Shown: positions 23,856 to 34,168 of the stretch, piece after piece | How positions within the stretch are numbered: the first letter of the stretch is position 1 | How the letters are laid out: every line of letters starts with the position of its first letter | Source: Protonemura montana | Taxonomy: Eukaryota; Arthropoda; Insecta; Plecoptera; Nemouridae | Length of the DNA stretch: 64,000 nucleotides | Assembly: GCA_947568835.1 (NCBI GenBank) | Contig: OX387610.1 | Location: forward strand, 13,993,001 to 14,057,000 | Direction: 5' to 3' | Translations under genes and position numbers: made by a program | The notes under the pieces: model-generated | The model's input: the letters and a program-made list of their open reading frames with translations, nothing else | What the model was told of the DNA's origin: nothing | Databases searched by the model: none

Positions 23856-24748
23856 GCACGAAACTTTTAATGAAAACTATGCCACACTCTAAGACTCCAA
23901 CCACCAGATTTGAAGCGTTGATGTAGGCATACTTTTCACGAGTCTGTACAAAGTAGTTTTTAATGAACACAAGGACCGAATTCAGCAACAAATTGCTTTC
24001 TCTCTCTCTCTCTGTATGTCTCTCGCAGAGAAACCGTTTTAGAATTAACCCTTTACTTTAATTTAAGTGTTAACAGCCTTAACTTGGCACCCTTGACGTG
24101 TTTTTGACACGTGTCTGGGTTTTCCCCCCACCCCCGGCAACGCCCACTCATAATCAGTTAAACACATAAATCGCATTTGAAGCGTACAAACATTTACAAC
24201 CTCGGACAAAAATAATTAAATGTTCAGCAGCGATTGCCACAAAATGCGTCATGATCATTATGATGATGCTGTTTTATAGTGGACATTGGTATGGAGAACG
24301 GGGGGCGGATTTTGTGACAATTCCGGGATGATTATTAGACATTTGGTTGATTGTCTTTTAATTGCCTGCCGGATGGCGTTTTAGCAGATGGGGTGCGTTT
24401 CGAAATGAAAATGGCAAAAACCATTTTCGAAGCTCATAAAATGCCACCCGTTTTGACACGAACGAGGCAGTTACATAACTTTGTTTTAAATGTTTCGCGT
24501 TTTATTAACTGCTGAGCGTCGTTCATGTCACCCGCTTTTTTTTTCTAGTTGGCACTTATGTTTTGAGGTTATTACAGATTATAGAATCGTTCTAATCCAC
24601 ACGGAAAAAAGTATAAAATCCATGCTGTAAAGTCATGTGTTAGAGTTTCTAGTTTCAGTAACAATAAAAGTTTGATAATCATTTTTCAGTCACGAACTTT
24701 TGCAAAAGTTGCCACAGACGATATAAACACGCTACAAAATATGCATAG
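23856..24748. other. No gene seen; CT microsatellite
   Basis: A (CT)n tract lies near 24000-24012. No other recognisable feature. Confidence 0.5.
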
Positions 24749-24967
24749 TCCAGCTCGAGAACGAAGATAACACTTCTAGCCTCTAAGTACGAATTTGCTT
24801 CTGCTCTATTCTTATGTCAAAAATTGATTTGAAGGGCTTTGATTTCGTTTCTTCTCTCTTTAAATGGACAATAAAAACATGCAGTCCAGCCCGTGAGAGA
24901 AGATAACACTTCTAGCCTCTAAGTACGATTTTGTTTCTGCTCTATCCTTATGTCAAAAATTTATTTA
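24749..24967 (+). repeat. 134-bp duplication preceding the 54-bp array
   Basis: A segment containing GATAACACTTCTAGCCTCTA starts at 24749 and again at 24883. The second copy opens GTCCAGCCCGTGAGAGAAGA, which is the core of the 54-bp unit. The duplication therefore looks like the parent sequence from which the array grew. Confidence 0.8.
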
Positions 24968-25852
24968 AAGGACTGTCCCCTGCATTGCTACAGTCTAGCC
25001 TGTGAGAGAAGATACCAGCACAAGGACTATCCCCTGCATTGCTACAGTCTAGCCCGTGAGAGAAGATACCAGCACAAGGACTATCCCCTGCATTGCTACA
25101 GTCTAGCCCGTGAGAGAAGATACCAGCACAAGGACTGTCCCCTGCATTGCTACAGTCCAGTCCGTGAGAGAAGATACCAGCACAAGGACTGTCCTCTGCA
25201 TTGCTACAGTCTAGTCCGTGAGAGAAGATACCAGCACAAGGACTTTCCCCTGCATTGCTACAGTCTAGCCCGTGAGAGAAGATACCAGCACAAGGACTGT
25301 CCCCTGCATTGCTACAGTCTAGCCCGTGAGAGAAGATACCAGCACAAGGACTGGCCCCTGCATTGCTACAGTCTAGCCTGTGAGAGAAGATACCAGCACA
25401 AGGACTGTCCCCTGCATTGCTACAGTCTAGTCCGTGAGAGAAGATACCAGCACAAGGACTGTCCCCTGCATTGCTACAGTCTAGCCCGTGAGAGAAGATA
25501 CCAGCACAAGGACTATCCCCTGCATTGCTACAGTCTAGCCCGTGAGAGAAGATACCAGCACAAGGACTGTCCCCAGCATTGCTACAGTCTAGCCCGCGAG
25601 AGAAGATACCAGCACAAGGACTGTCCCCTGCTTTGCTACAGTCTAGCCCGTGAGAGAAGATACCAGCACAAGGACTGTCCCTGCATTGCTACAGTCTAGC
25701 CCGTGAGAGAAGATACCAGCACAAGGACTGTCCCCTGCATTGCTACAGTCTAGCCCGTGAGAGAAGATACCAGCACAAGGACTGTCCCCAGCATTGCTAC
25801 AGTCCAGCCCCTGAGAGAAGATACCAGCACAAGGACTCTTTCTGCATTGCAG
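24968..25852 (+). repeat. 54-bp tandem repeat, about 16 copies
   Basis: The unit is GCTACAGTCTAGCCCGTGAG, then AGAAGATACCAGCACAAGGA, then CTGTCCCCTGCATT. Because 54 is a multiple of three, one frame stays open from 24950 to 25699 (249 codons) and reads as an 18-residue repeat (CPLHCYSLARERRYQHKD). The frame is broken where one C is lost from the CCCC run near 25677. There is no non-repeat domain, so I treat the frame as a by-product rather than a gene. Confidence 0.95.
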
Positions 25853-26649
25853 AGGTGATTTTGCAAACTAATTATTATATTTGGAAATTACTTCCAAGTA
25901 TTTTTTTTAAATTGTTAGAAAAGTTCTTAATATAATTTAAAAAACAAACGGTCTTATCGCAAGCAAAGGTGAACCGGCGATACCAGTAAAGATGATTGAT
26001 AGAGATGATTGGATGGCGCACATGTCATCCCAAAACGACCGGTGGCGCTTTTTTCCGGGAAACTATGTTTTCTCACTGAACGGAGAAAAGGTCTAGCGAA
26101 AACAAGCAAAGCAACAAACACCCTTGTACCAAAAACAATTCTCACCATTAAGCAAAGCAATTTACTCTCAACGCAACAACGAAATTAATCTAAGAGCGTG
26201 TTAATTATTTGGTAATCGCCCGGAATCACTCACTGCTAATTATTTAACCGGTGGCAGAGGACATACATAGCAAGTGGATGCTGCATGTGTAGGGTTACCA
26301 CACATACTTGCTGTTAATTATTCAGCTTCCTGAACAGCTGACAATGAGATATGACTGCATCAAGTGCTCAGCCCTCTCATTTCTCCCCAACCCCCGCTTA
26401 CCAAGCACCCAGGGTGTTGAGGGTTGCAACCCCTTGCGACAAGCGTTCGTATGGTGGGGGTGTGAAGATGGTATATACCATGAGATGTTGCTAATTTGTT
26501 TTGGGAACGTATGTTATTTCATTGCGATGAGCGCCTTTGTTTAGCTACATTTTAGGGGGTGATTTTCTGGTGGGATAGATGACTGATTATGTGCATTTTC
26601 TGGTTTATTTTGGAAAATAAGATGATTTTGACCGTGAAAAACATTATGA
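25853..26649. other. No gene seen
   Basis: Short ORFs at 25954-26160 (minus) and 26308-26544 (plus) have no recognised motif. Confidence 0.5.
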
Positions 26650-26815
26650 TGATTTTTAGACTCGTGTCAACTTGATTTTTCCTTAGCACTAGTTTTAACA
26701 AAAACTATTTCAACTGGGTTTTGAATGCTAAGTAAAGAACAACTATATTTCCCAACGTTTCGTAACATGTCCGATAAGTTACTTCTTCAAGGGTAAGAGC
26801 AGTCCTGACAATTTT
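26650..26815 (-). mobile_element. Penelope-like element remnant
   Basis: Read on the minus strand it contains CTTGAAGAAGTAAC ... GTTACGAAACGTTGG. This is the hammerhead-like signature that I associate with the terminal repeats of Penelope-like retroelements. It continues into TTAGCATTCAAAACCCAGTT and GAAATAGTTTTTGTTAAAAC. A second copy of that downstream part lies at 59387-59530 on the opposite strand. No reverse transcriptase or GIY-YIG coding remains. Confidence 0.55.
26752..26792 (-). ncRNA. Hammerhead-ribozyme-like core (degenerate)
   Basis: Conserved box CTTGAAGA resembles the CUGANGA core with one base changed. Stem II is GTAAC pairing perfectly with GTTAC, followed by GAAAC. The altered first box makes catalytic activity doubtful. 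Full stems I and III were not modelled. Confidence 0.45.
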
Positions 26816-27680
26816 TCGATAGCAAAATTGTTATTAAAATTGTTATCGGTACCGAGCATATGCGTACCACTTTTACTTAATAAAATATCAATTTTGCAAA
26901 TTTCGACTCTAGCTCTATGACCTTTAACGCTTCAAACAAAGCCCATACAAAGTACTTGAAAGTTGAAAATCGGTTTTGTGTTAAAGCAGAAATGGAAATC
27001 TCTCTAGCTGAGTTGATTGTTTTCCAGTCTTAACACTCTAGGAAGGATTTACAATATTTCGAAATATTCCCTTCAAACTTTCAGATAGTTTCCTTGAACG
27101 ATGTTCGAAAAGCTAACAGAGTTTAAGCTATTTTCAACCGCCATCTAAATGTTTCTCCAAATATATTAACGCCCGACTCGAATTACGATCAAACTTCAGT
27201 TCCCACGCACTCACACGCATTCTAACGCACAGTAACGCACAATATATGAAAGACCATTTTTACCAGAAAATTGTTCTTGTATATTTCTGAGGCTTTCAAC
27301 TTTCCTAATTATTCCAGCGCCAAACATGGTAAGTTGATCTCACAAGTTCTGTTTTGTCGGGACTTCACCCTTAGCTACTTGCCAGCCAGTTCTGCAGGCT
27401 GCTTTCCATTTCAGGGGCTACCATTTGCCAGCAACTTCAGTCGCTTCCAGTGGCGTCAGCTTCTTCACTCATCACATTAAGATCGATTGAAAATAATAAC
27501 CATTTCCAGATTATTTTAAAGTTGAAAAAGACCCTTCATTTCATTGTAGTATCTAAATGAAATTAATCGAGGATTTGATGTATTATTATTCGCCATAAAA
27601 AATTAATTACTTTATGAAAAGATGGACTGTTCAGAGATATCATGTAAATTCACAAGCATTAACCGTTATTACCATGAAGT
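26816..27680. other. No gene seen
   Basis: AT-rich sequence. ACGCAC-type short repeats occur near 27205-27240. Confidence 0.45.
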
Positions 27681-27704
27681 AAAGCTCCTGTGTACTGGAG
27701 CTTT
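27681..27704. repeat. 8-bp perfect hairpin
   Basis: AAAGCTCC and GGAGCTTT enclose an 8-base loop. It sits at the edge of a segment (27700-27795) containing AACAAAGCCCGGTTAAAA and CGGTTAATGACTCATC, which looks like a MITE fragment of unknown family. Confidence 0.45.
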
Positions 27705-29678
27705 AGTAATCCAGGGCCATTTTAACAAAGCCCGGTTAAAAATATAACAGTCGGTTAATGACTCATCTCTATGGTTACAGCCAATCACATGCTTCTAATT
27801 TAATTTTAACTTCTAGCTGCTCATTTATCAAAAAAAAAAACAATTAAAAATCGACACAACTATGCCCTTTTTTTTAAACCAAAAGTTTCTGGTGACTGTT
27901 TTATGCTCTCTGTTTAATGCTATCAAATTTTAACCCCTAAAACAGTGAAAACACTGACCGCACGCCACTGTTTCATGTTAGCCCCCTCTAAACGTACCCC
28001 CCGCAATTCTCATGATTTAGACTTGTAAATTACCTGTCCCCAGAGAGTACATTGCCTATCATCCCTTGTTTCTTGGGTTTCAACCCCCCGTTAGCAGCGA
28101 GTGCAGCTGCATTTAAGTATGAGTTTATTGTTTTAGCAAAACTGGGGTGAATTTCACCCACAGAATCTTCATGTCTTTGCATTGGAAAATAAGACGATGG
28201 TTTAAACGTTGCTGGTTGCTGGTTGAGAAGTGTGATGACTTGGCTTGAGTATTTGCGGGGTTTGCTTCATTTTGAACATTGTGTACCCGTTTAATCATAG
28301 ATGGCTGGATGTTGGTTGAGCTCGCTTGTTTAATTATGTAAATTCTTATCATCTTTAGCTGATTTCAGAGTGCAGAAGCTAAAGCTGATTTTTTTTTTAT
28401 GAACTCTAGCCAAAATATCAGCATGTTCGCGGGAGGAAAGATATTTGACCAAAAATTGATCAAAAAATGTATTAAAAGAGTGAAAATACAAATTTAACAT
28501 TAAAAAATTACTTCCAGCTTTTATAAACTTGTAGAGTTTACATTTCAAGAACAATTCGTTACCTGATTTATGTTTAGTGACTTTAAAATACATATTTAAA
28601 GCACAGATTGACATACACAGATATATCACCTTACCCAGCTTTGGCTACGGCACGCTACGGCAAAAAAATACTTGTTACGCGAGCACTGAGGGGCGCTGGC
28701 ATCGCGATGTATAGTAGCATCAGTTGAATATTGGGCCACCAGAGTGCAGGGTAATCGGTTTGACCGAGTGGTGGGGCGAGAGTACAGCTTGCTGAACTAA
28801 AAAATGGGTACTGGATTTGGCGAAGTACTTGTCATTGGAAAAGGGATCGTGTTAGTGTTAAAAATTGAAGAAAATTGAGGATTTAGGTGCAGACGTCGGT
28901 ACACTGCAGCTGAATAAAAAGAAAGGCGAGTCCATTATCATATTTAAACTATATTTTAATCGCAAGCAGGGACATATGTGTGTTTCCTTCTGAAGGCACT
29001 GCAAGCTGACAGTACCTATTTTGTTTCTATTACAAATGCTTAATGGGTGGGGAAATAAAAATACATTAACAATTATATTTCAGGTTTCAATTTGAAGAAA
29101 CTAGAACAAAAAGTCAGTCTCATCTAAAGAGATCAAATGAAAATACAAAGCAAGTCCCAATACCAGGGGCGCCGACTACGTGTGTGCCCGAGAGCTCGAG
29201 CAACCCTCGAAAACTCTTTGGATATTCTTAAATCTTTCGATACGAGATTTTTTTCCGTAACTCATCAATAGCTGTCAACATTCCAGGGCTAAATAGTAAA
29301 AGCCATCCGTATGGCATGAGTTGCCGTACAGTAAGATGGTTCAAAGAATCTTACAAAATCATTCTGAAAAATATATGACAACAGCTATGCTCGCTCATAA
29401 TAATATTGACTACGCGATCGCGAAACTATAAGCTTGGCCAAGGTCAGCGCACCGCATACCCTTTGTAAGGCAGCGCCGACAAAGCAATGCGAATACCCCT
29501 ATTTTTGTAGTTTCCACTCTCAGTACATGACCGATCCTTTCGTAACAAGAACGACCAGCAATGATGTCATTAAAGGGGCACAAATCACGTTTTGGTCAGT
29601 TTGCAGTTTCAGATTTACTAATGTCTTAAGGATTTGTAACAGCTGTGAATAGTTTGTTGATTTCCTTTAATAGGGCAG
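27705..29678. other. No gene seen
   Basis: Possible MITE debris to about 27800, then AT-rich DNA. The ORF at 29434-29652 is unrecognised. Confidence 0.4.
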
Positions 29679-30597
29679 TGTTAAACGCATCCGGGGGAGT
29701 AATACGGGACGCGGTGTGCATTTTCCCGTTCCACACATTTTCTACCGTGGCAAAAGGGGAGTGTATCATGTGGGTGTCTAGCTATGCGTCTAGATTTGAT
29801 TTGGAACAAAACACTACTGAATATCTAAGCCGATTTGCGATAAAAATGTTCCGAGAATCGCTAATACCAGAGCCATTTAACTCACAAAACCATCTTATGC
29901 TAATAATTGAATTTCGAAATTTTTTAAAGCACCATTACATTCGGCTTCAAACCCTGATTTCAAATCAGTTTGAATTTTTGTTCTAATGTTGAAACTACCC
30001 TCTCTAGCATCAATTTACCGTGATCAACCAGCAAGGTTACTGGGCCACCTGCTCAGTCTCGCCAAACCATCGTAATCGCCTGGCGATATTATTATAAAAC
30101 CCAGCAATGCGGGAATTCCAAGAAAATCAACATTGAGATAAGCACCCGCCAAGTCAAAGTACCTATCATTTAATAGATTTTCGAAATTTGAAACAATCCA
30201 CATTACTTTCCGAAATTTTCTATGCGGAAATCTTTTTTGATCGACATCCTAGCCCCAGATTTAGCGATTTGACATAAGTTCTCACCCAACAATTTCAATA
30301 TGACTTGGTCATGATCGTGAATTTATGCAATGAGAGGCTTACAGCGACTTCCAAGCGTGTTTATATAAGCAATATCCACCGAGTCTAACGGGCGGCAATA
30401 TGGTATCACAATTCAGTTCAGTAGCAAGCATTTTACTTGCCGAAATAAGCAGCCGACTAGATTTGACCTATCTCGTGTACGATTTATAGCTAAGAAAACT
30501 CGTTCATGACATCGCTCTGAGGTGCATTGTGACAATATTCTTTCTGTACCGAACTGAACTTCTCGGTGCAATAAATTGAACTAATTAACGGTGTAAC
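29679..30597 (+). mobile_element. Candidate solo LTR, BEL/Pao-like
   Basis: It starts TGTTAAACGCATCCGGGG. It has a TATA box (TTTATATAAGC, about 30360) and a TCAGT-type initiator about 45 bp downstream (ATTCAGTTCAGTAGC). An AATAAA signal lies at about 30570, and the element ends near AATTAACGGTGTAAC. The GTTA/TAAC ends are imperfect inverses, as in LTRs. The start and end resemble BEL/Pao LTRs as I recall them. No second LTR, primer-binding site or pol sequence is seen and no target duplication is clear. The 113-codon ORF at 29645-29986 would be non-coding LTR. Confidence 0.45.
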
Positions 30598-30754
30598 TAA
30601 TAATGAAAATATACAACAAAGCAGGGAACAAGAAATCACCCTTTATGTACTTAATCCTATTTCTTATTGATTTCTTATTGAACCACGCAGATATTTGATA
30701 TTTGATATTTGTATTCAACTTGATATTTTATTGAAACGAATTTGAATTTGATCT
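30598..30754. other. No gene seen
   Basis: Short AT-rich spacer containing direct repeats of TTTCTTATTGA and GATATTT. Confidence 0.45.
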
Positions 30755-30845
30755 AAAAAAAACGATCGCGAACTTCGATCTTCGATCGCGATTGTTTTTT
30801 GACGACGATCTTGATCTTTTTAAAAGATCGCTTTCAAAACGATCT
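30755..30845. repeat. GATC-dense hairpin region
   Basis: An imperfect inverted repeat (AAAAAACGATCGCGA against TCGCGATTGTTTTTT) spans 30755-30800. GATC occurs about nine times between 30745 and 30845, far more than in the rest of the window. Function unknown. Confidence 0.6.
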
Positions 30846-30974
30846 TCCCCAAATATGGCACCCGAGCATCATTATAATTATTTTCTGGGGTGTTTACATT
30901 TTTCTTCAATGTTGGACTTGCTCGAACTCCGCTGCAGTTATCGCCTGGATACAGTAGGATAGCGGCAGCGCTGA

Positions 30975-31125
30975 GAGCGAATGTGAGCGAAAGGACTTTA
31001 GACCGATGACCGAGCAAGCTTGGAACAGATAGTATACTTAAGAGGGAGCGAATGTGAGCGAAAGGACTTTAGACCGATGACCGAGTAAGCTTGGAACAGA
31101 TAGTAAACTTGAGAGGGAGCGAACG
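30975..31125 (+). repeat. 71-bp tandem duplication
   Basis: GAGCGAATGTGAGCGAAAGG starts at 30975 and 31046, and a third partial start (GAGCGAACGTAGCG) lies at 31117. The copies are nearly identical. Confidence 0.92.
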
Positions 31126-33802
31126 TAGCGCCATCCCGTGTCCAGAGGGCAAACTCTTTTAGCTTGTGGGTGAGGGGATTGGCGCGAATCTTGCGGGGCG
31201 AAAGCTTTCGCGTAGCTCCCAATAGCATAGGAGTGGACAATCTGTGTATGTCTATCTGTGTTTAAAGTAACTTTCTTTTAGGTTCAATCTTTTTCTAGAA
31301 TAGTGGGTAAGAAAAAAGTTTTGATTCCTAAAAAAAAATTATAAAATATTTGATGACTTTTTCGAAAATCCACTTACCAAAAAATGACCGAAATAATTGA
31401 CTCTTTTTCAAAAGTCTCTGCCTTTTGTCATACACATTTTCCGTTATCAAAAACGCATGGCAAGTGCTCAGCAATTGCTTAAAAAGCGTGGCTAGATCCA
31501 CGTTATCACAAGAAAATAGAAAATGCATTTATTTCCCTGCCACATTGCAACGATCGAAAACAAGTGACACATTTTCCAAGAGTGAAAACACGCAGACCCA
31601 CTGACTAATTCATGGAAATGTCCACGTTAATGATGTAGCAACGACTAATTGACAGCCAAAAAGTAAAAACATGGTAATTGTGAATATCAAAAGTGTTTTC
31701 TTGAAAAACGAGCACTTTATTTCCAACAGCCCCAGTTCTCAGCGTAATGAATTAAAAAAATATATATAAAAATAATAACAACCAACGCTCTAGAAATGAA
31801 AAATAATAATACATATGACAAAAACCAGTCGCAGCACTTGTTCTATTAGAAGCTTTAAATATAAAAAATGTACATGAGAATTTATTTGACTAAAACTGAA
31901 GTTAAAATGTGAAAATGAAGCGGTGCTTTGCAGGATAACAATTTGAGACCGTGAGACTTTATAAATAGAATGTTTTATGCACAAAACTGTGCTTCTCCTG
32001 ACAGAGCGAATAACAAATGGTGGCTTGTTTGGCAACATCTGGTGGCACCAGGAAAATGGAAAATGTGGCACCAGGAAAATTGAAAATGGGGGCACCTGGT
32101 GGGAATTATCATCGAGCAGGACCGGGGTGGAATACATTCGTAGCGCCGTTGCATTAGTGAAAGACAAGGTGATATCGCGAGTGCTGTTAGGATGTTAGGG
32201 GACGGTACAGTTCTTAATGTATGAGAGAAGAGCTTTTCTGTGATAACTGTTAAGAATTAGATGATATTCGATTTGTCAAACAAAAGAAAGGAAGAAAGGA
32301 CGCCGAAGAGAATTGTGGTTGGTTACGTTTTCAAGGTTGTAGTTCAAGGTTACGCGTGTAATTTTCCTCATGTGAGACATAATTCGTTCAGTTCCGACAT
32401 TTCGATAAACTTCAAGAAATATATGAGTGTTTGACAAAGTAAAATCTATCACATCTATCAATGGAAAATATAAAAAATACAAAAATCTACGGATCTATCA
32501 CACACGGTGTTAGTAGAAATTGGTTCTCTCGGATTGGTGACAAGATTTTTGTCTTGAACTTATTTTTTTTTTCAATCGGGGTCTATGCTTGAGGAAGACG
32601 TTCTTTCTTTAGTTATTGGTTCAAACAGTGATTTTAATGGTCTATCTTTATCGTCAGAATTGAGCTACAGTATATATGAGTGCACAAAAAAAAAATTTTT
32701 TTTTTACTAATATAACTTGGTGAAAACTTGGACAAAAAACAGCCCTAAAAAGCACCTAATTGTATAAATCTGAGAGCGAGTAGAAGGAAAAGTTACAACC
32801 GAACAAAATATCAATATTCAATTATAGAATCGAACTTTAAAATGCGAGACCCATTCAAATTCATATTTTCACAAATAACTTTTTAAACTTTCATACAAAA
32901 CTCGAGTAAAATCTAATTGAAAACGGTTCGGTTCTCCTAATATCCGAAATGACTTTCCTGCCTTACTTCCATCTCTCTCCTGCTCTTCACCCCTGAAGAG
33001 AAAGTTATTCCGTACCCCGGGTAATATTCAAATTAAAATGCTAATCTCTCGTCCAAAGATGGGTCCATATCTGGAAGACATTTTGTATTTATAAGCTAAT
33101 ATCGTTATCAGGCAAAGTTTTGCCTGTTGAACGCTAGGAAGGGTCAAAATAATAACAATGCTCTGAATCTGCGTCTATACCTAGAGGGGTCTGAAATTTG
33201 TCGAAGCGACACTAATTTGCCTGGCAGCTGCATCTGGGAAATAGAAAATCAGTTTCGCCTTGTTAATGACTTTTAAAACATCGGTAGGGTAGGTGGGAAA
33301 TCAGATGCACGCCGTTTAAAAGTTACAAAGGGGAATCAGTTTATTTTTGTGCGGTTTATAATTTGTTTGTATTATTGATTGAATTGTGTTGTTTAGCAAT
33401 GCTCTGTTACAGTGCAATAAACTGAAGTATGCACGGTTGTTGTTGTTATTTTGGCGATTCCTCTGGGGAGCTGAAACCAGCAAGCATCTAGCCCTTTTAC
33501 TAAACCGAAGTTTATATGCAATTATTCAAATCATTGGGTTTACAGGTTGAATCAGAATCCCAGCGCGATGGAATACCGTTTTTGCAAAGAAAAATACGAA
33601 CTGATCTACCGGCAAAAATGTTGGCTACAGAAAAAATCACCTTTGGGGTCTTAAGATCTTTCAATTTTGCTGTTTCTTGCAGATTACTCGCATTTGAGAC
33701 TGGTTTACACTCAATAAATATTCTGAAATGCTAACCACAACCTTTGGTACATACATATTTGGCGTAGTTATCATTTAATTGTTGAGGTTTGTTAAAATGG
33801 AC
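31126..33802. other. No gene seen; short 24-bp duplication
   Basis: GGTGGCACCAGGAAAAT-type sequence is imperfectly repeated at about 32040-32095. Minus-strand ORFs at 31790-32167 and 31328-31528 have no known motif. Confidence 0.45.
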
Positions 33803-34168
33803 GGCAGCAAGCGGCATTGGGTGGCACCTACCGTCACCACGTGTCGCCGGCCTCGTTTGCTCAGCAGCAAGCGCCATCGGGTGGCACCTACCGTTACCAC
33901 GTGTTACCGGCCTCGTTTGCTCAGCAGCAAGCGCCATCGGGTGGCACCTACCGGAACCACGTGTTGGCGGCCTCGTTGGCTCAGCAGCAAGCGCCATCGG
34001 GTGGCACCTACCGTTACCACGTGTTGCCGGTCTCGTTTGCTCAGCAGCAAGCGCCATCGGGTGGCACCTACCGTTACCACGTGTTGCCGGCCTCGTTTGC
34101 TCAGCAGCAAGCGCCATCGGGTGGCACCTACCGTTACCACGTGTTATCGGCCTCGTTTGCTCAGCAGA
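33803..34168 (+). repeat. 60-bp GC-rich tandem repeat, about 6 copies
   Basis: The unit is CAGCAGCAAGCGCCATCGGG, TGGCACCTACCGTTACCACG, TGTTGCCGGCCTCGTTTGCT. At 60 bp it keeps five frames open across both strands, which explains the overlapping ORFs of 78 to 181 codons here. None is supported as a gene. Most units contain CACGTG. The array is GC-rich inside AT-rich DNA. Confidence 0.95.

Noticed and set aside
24950..25699. 249-codon ORF as a repeat protein gene
   Set aside because: It is wholly made of the 54-bp satellite, has no unique domain or promoter evidence, and is broken by the loss of one base. I keep it as a repeat.
29645..29986. 113-codon ORF as a host gene
   Set aside because: No recognised motif, and it overlaps the candidate LTR.
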